NCBI GenBank assembly: GCA_017940245.1 | Contig: JAGAYZ010000068.1 | Span: 1-62,661 of the forward strand | Source: Muribaculaceae bacterium | GTDB lineage: Bacteria > Bacteroidota > Bacteroidia > Bacteroidales > Muribaculaceae | Direction of reading: 5' to 3' | Length of the DNA: 62,661 nucleotides | In this document: one piece after another, positions 33,241 through 41,761 of the stretch | How the letters are laid out: each line of letters opens with the position of its first letter | How positions within the stretch are numbered: position 1 is the first letter of the stretch | Program-made: the position numbers and the translations under genes | The notes under the pieces: model-generated | The model's input: only the letters and a program-made list of their open reading frames with translations | What the model was told of the DNA's origin: nothing | The model's database searches: none

Positions 33241-34506
33241 TCAATTGATGGAACGCGCCAGCCCGTAGCCCACGAGCTGGTCGTAGCGCCCCCCACTGGG
33301 GCGGTGATAAACCAGCACCATGTACTGGTTCACGGTCTGAAACTTGTCGCCGTCGATAGGAGCCGTCTGCCCCACCCTGCTACCGTCGGGCACCCACAGA
33401 TACTGGTAGTTGTAGGCTCCCTGCTTGAGCAACATGTCGTTGACATAGCATCCGCTGGCAGGATCATATTTCATCACCGTGGTCGATGCCGGCAGGCCGT
33501 GAGTAAACTCGCCCTCGAGGAAGATGTGGCCTCCCTCCACAGGGCCGGCCGTGTTGAGCGAGAAATGAGTCACCACATAGTCGGCATCGATGCGGCTGTC
33601 GTTGCCCTCGGCATTGCGTATGGTGAAGTGGCCGCGTTGCGTCTGGTCGTAGAGATACTGCATGCTGTGGCGAGGCTCGTCGGTATAGAGCGTGGCATGG
33701 TAGAAGGGCTGCACATAGTCGATGGCAGCCACACCCATATTGAGCGAGTGGATGTTTACTGTCTCGAAACGACGGTACTCGTTGCCGGCATTGAAGATGA
33801 GCTCGGGCTGGTGCTCATAGGTCACCGTGCCGATGCCGGCACTCAACGGGCGACGCAAGACCACGGCATTGTCGGTGCGTGTGTTCTGAAACACGACGGT
33901 GGTCAGCTCGCCATAAGGGTCGGCTATGACGCCGGGCTTGTACTGCAAGTTGATCGACAGCTGCTGGTGGGCGTCGTTGTAGGTCTCGTCGGTGCGGCTG
34001 TTCACGTCGGTGAGCACCGTCACCCGCGGCTCGCACACCATGAAGCGTGTCTGGAAGAGCACCTTGTCGGGGTCGTCCTGCTCATAGACGCGCAACACAT
34101 AGTTGCCACTGCGCGTAAACTGCATGTCGGGGTTGGGCAATGAAAACGAGTAATTATAATAATGTGTGAAGGTGGACTCGCTCTGCAGGTAGTCGGTCAC
34201 GTCGGCATAGTTGAATCCCTCGACATACTCGCTCTCCTGCAACTGCGATGGCTGCCACAGCGCGTCGCAGTGCTGCAGACTGTAGCGCAGGTAGTGCACA
34301 TCATAGTCGATGTAGTCGAAGTTCACCTCCAGATAGTCGTCGCTGCCCAGCACCAGCACGGGCGGCAAATACATGTTGCTGGCCGGAGCCACCTTGAGCG
34401 ACCGCACATTGCTGTCGAAAATGGTCACCCGCGTGTCGGCTGTGGCTTGAGCCCACCCCTGCACAGCCAGCACACAAGCCAACGCAAACAATATTACTCG
34501 GTTCAT
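33241..34506 (-). CDS. Type IX secretion system plug protein (DUF5103)
   Basis: 421 aa, signal peptide MNRVILFALACVLAVQGWA. The sequence matches the DUF5103 family: an N-terminal RSLKVAPASNMYLPPVLVLG region, then HYNYSFSLPN, RVYEQDDPDKVLFQTRFMV and a C-terminal LLKQGAYNYQYLW segment. Family members cap the periplasmic side of the SprA channel of T9SS. It starts the plug-protease operon. No other T9SS core gene is present in the window, so the system itself must be encoded elsewhere. Confidence 0.85.
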   Translation of the reverse strand: MNRVILFALACVLAVQGWAQATADTRVTIFDSNVRSLKVAPASNMYLPPVLVLGSDDYLEVNFDYIDYDVHYLRYSLQHCDALWQPSQLQESEYVEGFNYADVTDYLQSESTFTHYYNYSFSLPNPDMQFTRSGNYVLRVYEQDDPDKVLFQTRFMVCEPRVTVLTDVNSRTDETYNDAHQQLSINLQYKPGVIADPYGELTTVVFQNTRTDNAVVLRRPLSAGIGTVTYEHQPELIFNAGNEYRRFETVNIHSLNMGVAAIDYVQPFYHATLYTDEPRHSMQYLYDQTQRGHFTIRNAEGNDSRIDADYVVTHFSLNTAGPVEGGHIFLEGEFTHGLPASTTVMKYDPASGCYVNDMLLKQGAYNYQYLWVPDGSRVGQTAPIDGDKFQTVNQYMVLVYHRPSGGRYDQLVGYGLARSIN

Positions 34507-34564
34507 CGTTTTTTACGTTTTATTCAGTTGGACAACGACATTAAAAAATCGTTTAATGGTTGTG

Positions 34565-34596
34565 CAAAAGTAATACAAATGATAACAATATCCAAA
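34565..34596 (-). promoter_or_regulatory. Promoter of the T9SS plug / C11 peptidase operon
   Basis: On the minus strand TTTG (34593-34596), a 20-bp spacer and TACTTTTG (34565-34572) form a full consensus. Confidence 0.75.
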
Positions 34597-34625
34597 TTTT
34601 AGCCCCATCAGCGGCACGCCCCGGT

Positions 34626-35519
34626 TCAGCGCATGCGATATTCCAGCGGCGTGAGCGACGTGAGTCGTTTGAAGAATTTCGAGAAGAAACTGGGATTGGC
34701 AAAGTTGAGCGCATCGGCAATCTGCACCACCGTCTTGTCGGTGTGCTGCAGCATCACCTTGGCCTCGGCGATGAGCGCGCGGTCGATCCATTCCTTGGCA
34801 GTGACACCGCTCACCTGCTTGATAACCACACCCAGGTGACGCTGCGTGAGGCACAGACGGTCGGCATAAAATGCCAACTGATGCTCGCGGCGGCAGTGCG
34901 CGTTCACCAGTGCGATGAAACGAGTGAACAACTCGGCCGAGTGCGACGGAGCCACGACATGGCTGGCATGCTTGCTGTAGCAATCGTCATAAAACCACAC
35001 CAAGGCCGACAACAAGCTCATAAACGTTTCGCGGCTCCATTGCGGCCGATGCACCAGCTGCCACATTTGCTCGACGAGTTGTCGCAACCAGACAATCGAC
35101 CCATTGTCCACTTTCAGCACAAAGTCGCGCAACCCTCCATTCAGAATCTGCGGCACGCGCCCCGAAGTGAAAGGCATGTCGCCAAAAACCGCCACCCCCA
35201 TCACCAGCAACTCACCTTCGACCGAGATGGGCTGCACAATGCTTCCTGGCGTCAAAAACAATATCGAGCCGGTGGTCACATGACGGTCGATGAGGTTAAT
35301 GCTGCTATGCACATCACCTTTCAACACGATGCCCATGCGGTAATCATCGATGAGCAATGGCACCTGCCGACCCAAAATATGCCGGAACAGCGCGTTGCCT
35401 CCGCGGCCGTGCACAATGGCAAAGTCCTGGCACAAGTACAAGGCTTCCTTGTCCTTGATGGTGTGCGACGCCACATCTTGGATCATCTTATAGTTGAATT
35501 TTTCGGGTCTTTTTTTCAT
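34626..35519 (-). CDS. AraC-family transcriptional regulator
   Basis: 297 aa from ATG 35519. An ATG at 35531 is also in frame, but the promoter at 35542 would leave it almost leaderless. The N-terminal cupin-like sensory part runs to about 180; the C-terminal 110 residues are two helix-turn-helix motifs with the AraC signature (ADALNFANPSFFSKFFKR and EYRMR end). It is divergent from the efflux operon starting at 35682, whose probable target it is. Confidence 0.88.
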   Translation of the reverse strand: MKKRPEKFNYKMIQDVASHTIKDKEALYLCQDFAIVHGRGGNALFRHILGRQVPLLIDDYRMGIVLKGDVHSSINLIDRHVTTGSILFLTPGSIVQPISVEGELLVMGVAVFGDMPFTSGRVPQILNGGLRDFVLKVDNGSIVWLRQLVEQMWQLVHRPQWSRETFMSLLSALVWFYDDCYSKHASHVVAPSHSAELFTRFIALVNAHCRREHQLAFYADRLCLTQRHLGVVIKQVSGVTAKEWIDRALIAEAKVMLQHTDKTVVQIADALNFANPSFFSKFFKRLTSLTPLEYRMR

Positions 35520-35541
35520 GTCTACAAGCATTAATCAACCG

Positions 35542-35549
35542 CAAAGGTA
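35542..35549 (-). promoter_or_regulatory. -7 element of the AraC gene
   Basis: The minus strand reads TACCTTTG. The predicted start point lies only about 16 nt before the ATG at 35519, supporting that start. Confidence 0.65.
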
Positions 35550-35646
35550 GCAAAAAACGGCAAATAAATCACATCATTGATCATAAATCCCACAAAAAGA
35601 ACATCACTTCATCAATACAGATAACACCCGTCACACATTTTGGCTG

Positions 35647-35654
35647 TAATTTTG
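35647..35654 (+). promoter_or_regulatory. -7 element of the efflux operon
   Basis: TAATTTTG. It lies 28 bp before the GTG at 35682 and rules out use of an in-frame ATG at 35640. The 100-bp gap to the divergent AraC promoter could hold its operator, but no clear direct repeat is seen. Confidence 0.65.
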
Positions 35655-35681
35655 CAAGCGGAAACTAAAAGATCAACCATC

Positions 35682-36959
35682 GTGAACAAAAAATTCATCA
35701 GCATCTTATTATTAAATGTGGCATGCCTCACTGCTGTGGCGCAAACCACCCTGGAGCAATGCCAGCAAGCGGCCCAGAACAATTATCCGCTCATTCAGCA
35801 ACGCGACCTCATCGCGCGCACCACCGGTTACACCGTGGCCAACATCAAAAAAGGCTGGCTCCCGCAAGTGTCGGCCACAGCGCAGGCCACATTGCAGAGC
35901 GATGTAACCGCTTGGCCTACCGAGATGAAAGGATTGATGAACCAGATGGGCCTGGACATGAAAGGACTCAAGAAAGACCAGTACCGTGTGGGCATCGATG
36001 TGAATCAGACCATCTACGACGGCGGTTCCATCACCAGCCAAGCCGCCCTGGCACGCGAGCAGGGACGAGTGCAAGAAGCACAAAACGAAGTGAATCTTTA
36101 CACGGTGAGAATGCGCGTGAATGAACTCTACTTCGCCTTGCTACTTGTCAACGAGCAGCAAAAACTGAATAATGACCTGCAGCAACTGCTGGAAAATAAC
36201 GAAAAGAAACTCGCATCGATGTTCAAACGCGGAACTGCCGCCGAAAGCGACTACAACTCGGTGAAGGCCGAGCGACTCAACGCCGTGCAGCAAGCTACCG
36301 CTCTCGCAGCACAACAACAAGCATTGCGACGCATGCTGAGCACCCTGTGCGGCATCGAAATAACCGACGTACAAAAACCGCCAGTGGTCGAAACCGGCAA
36401 CAACCTGAATAACCGACCCGAACTGCAACTCATCGACGCGCAACTGCGCCTCAACGAAGCGCAAAAGAAAACGCTGGATGCCGCCATCAGACCAAAACTG
36501 AGTCTTTTTGCGCAAGGTTTCTATGGTTATCCGGGTTATAACATGTTCAACGACATGATGCACCACAAATGGAGCTTGAATGGTATGATCGGCGCCCGAC
36601 TCACCTGGAACATCACACCGCTCTACACCCGAAATAACGACCTGGAAAAACTCAAGCTGCAACGCCAGCAAGTGGAAAACAGCCGTGATGTGTTCCTGCT
36701 CAATAACAACCTGGACCAAATCCAGCACGGCGAGAATGTGCTGCGTTACCGCAAAATGATGGACACCGACAGCGACATCATAGACCTGCGCAGCAAAGTG
36801 CGCCACTCGGCCGAGTCGAAACTGGCTCATGGCATCATCGACGTGAACGACCTCATCAAGGAAATCAACAACGAGAATGCCGCTCGCGTGCAGCAGTCCA
36901 TTCACGAAACTGAAATGTTGAAAGAAATTTACGACCTGAAATTTGCAACCAACAACTGA
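35682..36959 (+). CDS. TolC-family outer-membrane efflux protein
   Basis: 425 aa from GTG 35682, which opens a signal peptide (residues 2-19, NKKFISILLLNVACLTAV). The rest is the two-repeat TolC pattern of long coiled coils and beta strands (GVDVNQTIYDGG-like and ARLTWNITPLY). It forms the outer-membrane exit duct. It is followed by a HlyD-type adaptor (gap 5 bp), a fused double ATPase and two ABC-2 permeases, so the substrate is exported directly out of the cell; its nature is unknown. Confidence 0.9.
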   Translation: MNKKFISILLLNVACLTAVAQTTLEQCQQAAQNNYPLIQQRDLIARTTGYTVANIKKGWLPQVSATAQATLQSDVTAWPTEMKGLMNQMGLDMKGLKKDQYRVGIDVNQTIYDGGSITSQAALAREQGRVQEAQNEVNLYTVRMRVNELYFALLLVNEQQKLNNDLQQLLENNEKKLASMFKRGTAAESDYNSVKAERLNAVQQATALAAQQQALRRMLSTLCGIEITDVQKPPVVETGNNLNNRPELQLIDAQLRLNEAQKKTLDAAIRPKLSLFAQGFYGYPGYNMFNDMMHHKWSLNGMIGARLTWNITPLYTRNNDLEKLKLQRQQVENSRDVFLLNNNLDQIQHGENVLRYRKMMDTDSDIIDLRSKVRHSAESKLAHGIIDVNDLIKEINNENAARVQQSIHETEMLKEIYDLKFATNN

Positions 36960-36964
36960 ACAAG

Positions 36965-37939
36965 ATGAAAAAGATAACTTTCCTGGCAAGCGCAGCACTC
37001 ATGCTCATGGCTTGCAGCAACGATGAAAAAGAATACGACGCCACAGGCACCTTCGAAGTGACCGAAGTAACCGTTTCGGCAAAGGCCTCGGGCGAACTCA
37101 TCATTTTCGAGATTCAAGAAGGACAGGAACTCGCAGCAAGCGCCATTGTGGGGCACATCGACGACACCCAACTTAAGCTCAAAAAAGAGCAACTCGAAAG
37201 CACCAAGGCACAACTCAATGCCAACCGGCGACAACTGGGTGCCAACCGCAATGCCACAAGCAGCAAGCAACTCGACTTGGAGAAGCAAGTTGCCAGCATC
37301 AGGCAACAAATCGCTAATGCCCGCCGTGAGAAACAACGCTACACCGAACTGCTGCGCGACGGCGCTGTGCCCAAGAAACAAGTAGACGACATTTCCTACC
37401 AAATCAGCGTGCTGGAAAAACAACTGGCCGCCACACAAGACCAAATCAGAAGCAACAACGCCAGCCTGGCACAGCAGAGTGCAGGCATCGACGCACAAAT
37501 CGAGGGCATCAATGCCCAGAGTGCAGGCATCGATGCCCAACAGGCACAACTTGACGACCAAATTGCCAACACTTCCATCAAAAGTCCCATCACTGGAAGC
37601 GTCCTTGAAAAGTATGTGGAACAGGGTGAATTTGTCACCGTGGGGAAACCACTATTCAAGGTGGCCGACACCCGAAAAGTGACCATGCGCGCCTATGTAA
37701 CCTCGGCTCAACTCGAGCACATCAAGGTGGGACAGGCAGTGAAAGTGACCACCGACTATGGTAACCAAAAGGGCAACACCTACAAGGGTGTGGTCACCTG
37801 GATTTCACCGCGTTCGGAGTTTACCCCCAAAACCATCGTCACCGATGATGAGCGCGCCGACCTCGTCTATGCCGTGAAAATCACCGTTGACGGCAACAGC
37901 GACATCAAGATGGGAATGTACGGAAAGGTAAAATTTTGA
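36965..37939 (+). CDS. HlyD-family periplasmic adaptor (membrane fusion protein)
   Basis: 324 aa. The lipoprotein signal ends LMACSN (Cys17), so it is lipid-anchored. A biotinyl-lipoyl-like half motif (VTVSAKASGELIIFEIQEGQ) is followed by a long coiled coil (about 80-200) with repeated AGIDAQ phrases, the second half (SPITGSVLEKYVEQGEFV) and a beta-barrel. It links the ABC components to TolC. Confidence 0.9.
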   Translation: MKKITFLASAALMLMACSNDEKEYDATGTFEVTEVTVSAKASGELIIFEIQEGQELAASAIVGHIDDTQLKLKKEQLESTKAQLNANRRQLGANRNATSSKQLDLEKQVASIRQQIANARREKQRYTELLRDGAVPKKQVDDISYQISVLEKQLAATQDQIRSNNASLAQQSAGIDAQIEGINAQSAGIDAQQAQLDDQIANTSIKSPITGSVLEKYVEQGEFVTVGKPLFKVADTRKVTMRAYVTSAQLEHIKVGQAVKVTTDYGNQKGNTYKGVVTWISPRSEFTPKTIVTDDERADLVYAVKITVDGNSDIKMGMYGKVKF

Positions 37940-37945
37940 TGCGCC

Positions 37946-39415
37946 ATGACCAGCATTGAAGTGAGCCACATATCCAAAGCCTATGGCAACGTCAAGGCAC
38001 TCAACGACGTGTCGTTCAGCGTCGACCGCGGCGAGGTGTTCGGCCTCATCGGTCCCGATGGCGCCGGAAAGACCACCATGTTCCGCCTGTTGTGCACGTT
38101 GCTCTTGCCCGATGCCGGGCAAGCCAGCGTAGATGGTTTTGACGTGGTCACACAGATAAACGACATACGCCGACGCGTGGGTTACATGCCTGGCAAGTTT
38201 TCGCTTTATGAAGATCTCACCGTGCGCGAAAACCTGGAATTCTTCGCTACCCTCTTCGGCACCACGGTCGATGCCGGCTACGATACCATCAAGGCCATTT
38301 ATTCTCAGATCGAACGGTTCAGCAACCGCAAAGCCGGAGCACTGTCGGGGGGCATGAAGCAGAAACTGGCACTGTCGTGCGCCCTGGTCCACCAGCCTAG
38401 TGTGCTCGTCCTGGACGAGCCCACCACCGGCGTAGACCCCGTGAGCCGAAAAGAGTTGTGGGACATGCTTGGCACGCTCAAGCAGCACGACATCACCATC
38501 GTGGCGGCCACACCCTATCTCGACGAAGTGCGCCGCTGCGAGCGGGTGGCGTTCCTCAACGAGGGGCAAATACAAGGGATAGGCACTCCCGACGATATTC
38601 TGAGCCGCTTCGCGCATGTGTTCAACCCGCCCGGCATCAACCGCACCAACGATGCCACCACAACCGCGCTGCCTGCCGATAACGTTATCGAGGTGCAACA
38701 TCTGGTTAAAGCCTTCGGTTCGTTTCATGCCGTCGACGACATCTCATTTACTGTGAAGCGCGGCGAGATATTCGGTTTCTTGGGTGCCAATGGAGCCGGG
38801 AAGACCACCGCCATGCACATGCTCACCGGGCTGAACCAGCCCACAAGCGGAACAGGCACTGTGGCCGGATTCGACATCAGCACACAACACGAGCAAATCA
38901 AGCGACACATTGGTTACATGAGCCAGCGATTCTCGCTCTATGCCGACCTCACTGTAGCCGAAAACATCCGCCTCTTTGGAGGCATCTACGGCATGAGCGA
39001 CAGTGAAATCGCCACCAAGACCGACCAATTGCTGGAACGACTGCAGTTCACCGACCATCGCAACGACTTGGTGGGTGCACTGCCACTGGGATGGAAACAG
39101 AAACTGGCATTCTCGGTGAGCATCTTCCACGAGCCTAAGATTGTATTCCTCGACGAGCCCACTGGCGGCGTCGATCCTGCCACACGTCGACAATTTTGGG
39201 AACTCATCTACGACGCCGCCGGGCGCGGCATTACGGTGTTTGTCACCACCCACTACATGGACGAAGCCGAATACTGCGACCGCATCTCCATCATGGTCGA
39301 TGGAAAAATCAGTGCCATCGGCACACCACTTGAACTGAAACGCCGTTACGATATGCCCGACATGGACCATGTGTTCACCCTGCTGGCACGACAAGCAACG
39401 CGTTCCAGCGACTAA
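37946..39415 (+). CDS. Fused double ABC ATPase of the efflux system
   Basis: 489 aa with two ABC domains in one chain. Domain 1: Walker A GPDGAGKTT (36-44), signature LSGG (133-136), Walker B VLVLDEPTTG. Domain 2: Walker A GANGAGKTT (280-288), Walker B IVFLDEPTGG. The second signature is LPLGW (379-383) rather than LSGGQ, so one of the two composite ATP sites should be weak. YhiH/RbbA-like fused ATPases with ABC-2 permeases have this architecture. Partner permeases follow. Confidence 0.9.
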   Translation: MTSIEVSHISKAYGNVKALNDVSFSVDRGEVFGLIGPDGAGKTTMFRLLCTLLLPDAGQASVDGFDVVTQINDIRRRVGYMPGKFSLYEDLTVRENLEFFATLFGTTVDAGYDTIKAIYSQIERFSNRKAGALSGGMKQKLALSCALVHQPSVLVLDEPTTGVDPVSRKELWDMLGTLKQHDITIVAATPYLDEVRRCERVAFLNEGQIQGIGTPDDILSRFAHVFNPPGINRTNDATTTALPADNVIEVQHLVKAFGSFHAVDDISFTVKRGEIFGFLGANGAGKTTAMHMLTGLNQPTSGTGTVAGFDISTQHEQIKRHIGYMSQRFSLYADLTVAENIRLFGGIYGMSDSEIATKTDQLLERLQFTDHRNDLVGALPLGWKQKLAFSVSIFHEPKIVFLDEPTGGVDPATRRQFWELIYDAAGRGITVFVTTHYMDEAEYCDRISIMVDGKISAIGTPLELKRRYDMPDMDHVFTLLARQATRSSD

Positions 39416-39428
39416 AACCAGCATTGTC

Positions 39429-40520
39429 ATGAAAGAATTTATTAGTTTCGTCATCAAAGAAGCCAAGCACATCTTGCGCGACCGCCGCACGATGCTCATC
39501 CTCTTCGGCATGCCCGTTGTGATGATGCTGCTGTTTGGGTTTGCCATCACCACCGATGTGCGCAACGTGCGCATGGTGGTTGTGACCGCTTCCTCCGACC
39601 ACCTCACACAACGAGTAATCGACCGCCTGGCTGCCAGCGAATATTTCACCATTACGGCCGCAGTGCCCACACCCGAGATGGCCGAACGCCTCATCCGCCC
39701 GCAAAAAGCCGACATGGCACTGGTGTTTGCACACGATTTTGCCGCGCGACGTGGTGGCCTGCAATTCATTGTAGATGGCTCCGATCCCAACATGGCCCAG
39801 CAATGGATTTCCTACGCAACACAAACCATAGCCCACGATGACGTATTCAGACAAAATACTGTGAACAAAGCTGTTGAGCCAATCAACTTAAAGATGCTCT
39901 ATAACCCGCAGATGAAGAGTTCCTATAACTTTGTGCCTGCCATCATGGGCATGTTGCTCATGCTTGTTTGCGCCATGATGACAAGCATTTCCATCGTGCG
40001 AGAAAAAGAAAAAGGCACCATGGAGGTGCTCCTGGTCTCACCCATCAAGCCGCTCATGATTATCATCGCCAAGGCCATACCATATCTGGCACTGGCTTTC
40101 GCCATCCTCATCACCATTTTGCTCATGGCCCGGTTTGTGCTGGGCGTACCCATCCAGGGATCGCTTTTCTGGATTATTGCCGTCTCACTCATCTACATTC
40201 TGTTGGCATTGTCGCTGGGGCTGCTCATCTCCAGCGTGGCCAAGACGCAACTGGTGGCACTGCTACTCTCGGCCATGGTGTTGCTCATGCCCATCGTGAT
40301 GCTTTCGGGAATGTTGTTCCCAGTGGAATCGATGCCCACGGTGCTACAATGGATTTCGGCCATAGTGCCCCCACGATATTACATCGAGGCCATGCGCAAA
40401 CTCATGATTATGGGCGTGGGCATCGGCCAAGTGGTGCGCGAAGTGACCATCCTCACCCTGATGACTGCCGCCCTGCTCACTCTGGCTTTGGCCAAGTTCA
40501 ACAAGCGACTGGAAGACTAG
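39429..40520 (+). CDS. ABC-2 type permease, first copy
   Basis: 363 aa from ATG 39429 (MKEFISFVIKEAKHILRD). An N-terminal membrane segment (about 25-45), a long extracytoplasmic domain and five C-terminal membrane segments follow the YhhJ/ABC-2 pattern, with the ERGTMEVLLVSP-like motif EKEKGTMEVLLVSPIKP. It forms the channel with the next gene. An in-frame ATG at 39369 lies within the previous gene and is not used. Confidence 0.88.
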   Translation: MKEFISFVIKEAKHILRDRRTMLILFGMPVVMMLLFGFAITTDVRNVRMVVVTASSDHLTQRVIDRLAASEYFTITAAVPTPEMAERLIRPQKADMALVFAHDFAARRGGLQFIVDGSDPNMAQQWISYATQTIAHDDVFRQNTVNKAVEPINLKMLYNPQMKSSYNFVPAIMGMLLMLVCAMMTSISIVREKEKGTMEVLLVSPIKPLMIIIAKAIPYLALAFAILITILLMARFVLGVPIQGSLFWIIAVSLIYILLALSLGLLISSVAKTQLVALLLSAMVLLMPIVMLSGMLFPVESMPTVLQWISAIVPPRYYIEAMRKLMIMGVGIGQVVREVTILTLMTAALLTLALAKFNKRLED

Positions 40521-40551
40521 CGAAAAAACCATTATAACATGCCGTTTTGTC

Positions 40552-41634
40552 ATGATTAAATACCTGTTACAAAAAGAAATATTACAGATACGCCGCAATG
40601 CGTTCCTGCCTCGCCTCATCATTGCTTTCCCCATCATGGTGATGTGCGTGCTGCCGTGGGTGATGAATATGGAAGTGCGCAACATCGTAGTGGATGTAGT
40701 CGACAACGACCGGTCGACGCTATCGCAACAGCTAGTCCACCGCATTGAATCCAGCAACTATTTTGTCTTCCACGGACAACCAGCAAGCTACCAAGAAGCC
40801 TTGAACGACATCGAGCACAGCAAAGCCGATGTGGCGCTCGTCATCCCATCGCATTACAGCCGCGACCTGACCTTGGGAAAAACGCCACAAGTGCTCATCG
40901 CCGCCAACGCTGTCAATGGCACCAAAGGAGCCATGGGAACGTCATATTTGTCGCAGATTGTGACCGCGCACGCCTTCCCTCAACTGGCATCCATTCAAGC
41001 ACAGGTGAACACACTCAACCTCTACAACAAGCACCAGAACTATAAACTCTACATGATACCGGCACTACTGGCCATCGTGATGATGCTCATGTGCGGTTTC
41101 TTGCCTGCCCTCAACATTGTGGGCGAGAAAGAAACGGGCACAATCGAGCAAATCAATGTCACTCCAGTATCTAAATGGGCTTTCATTCTGGCAAAGCTCA
41201 TCCCTTATTGGGTTATAGCCCTGTTCATTGTCACGGTGTGCCTGTTGCTGGCCTGGGCTGTATATGGAATCACCAGCCAGGGCAACTTGTTGCTCATCTA
41301 CCTGATGGCCATGCTGCTGGCTCTTTTTTTCAGTTCGTTCGGACTCATCATCTCCAACTACAGCGACACGATGCAGCAGGCCATCTTCGTGATGTGGTTT
41401 TTCGTGGTGATTCTCATGTTGCTCAGTGGCTTGTTCACCCCCACCCGCTCCATGCCCTCGTGGGCCTACCTCACCACCTACGCCAACCCCATGCACTATT
41501 TCATCGATGCCGTGCGCACCGTTTTCATCAAGGGGGGCACATTGCACGACATCGCTCATCAAGTCGCTGCGTTAGCGGCTCTCACCGGCATAATGGCTTT
41601 GTGGGCAGTGAAAAGTTACAAAAAGAATCATTAA
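40552..41634 (+). CDS. ABC-2 type permease, second copy
   Basis: 360 aa, paralogous to the preceding permease. It has one N-terminal membrane segment, a periplasmic loop (residues about 45-165), the coupling motif GEKETGTIEQINVTPV and five C-terminal membrane segments. It ends the five-gene operon tolC-hlyD-ATPase-permease-permease. Confidence 0.88.
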   Translation: MIKYLLQKEILQIRRNAFLPRLIIAFPIMVMCVLPWVMNMEVRNIVVDVVDNDRSTLSQQLVHRIESSNYFVFHGQPASYQEALNDIEHSKADVALVIPSHYSRDLTLGKTPQVLIAANAVNGTKGAMGTSYLSQIVTAHAFPQLASIQAQVNTLNLYNKHQNYKLYMIPALLAIVMMLMCGFLPALNIVGEKETGTIEQINVTPVSKWAFILAKLIPYWVIALFIVTVCLLLAWAVYGITSQGNLLLIYLMAMLLALFFSSFGLIISNYSDTMQQAIFVMWFFVVILMLLSGLFTPTRSMPSWAYLTTYANPMHYFIDAVRTVFIKGGTLHDIAHQVAALAALTGIMALWAVKSYKKNH

Positions 41635-41692
41635 TCACGTCTCCGCACTACATTTATTTGCCCCACACACTTCACATCAGCGGAATTATTAC

Positions 41693-41700
41693 TAAATTTG
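41693..41700 (+). promoter_or_regulatory. -7 element of the heterodimeric ABC exporter
   Basis: TAAATTTG lies 62 bp before the ATG. The -33 region is poor. Confidence 0.5.
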
Positions 41701-41761
41701 CAGTTACAACGCGTTAACGGGTTGTTCTTTAACCGAAATAAATAGCAGTAACCGCCACACT

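Noticed and set aside
36965-41634. Idea that the efflux operon is part of a drug-resistance island
   Set aside because: No integrase, IS or composition break is seen around it; it looks like a resident AraC-linked efflux system.
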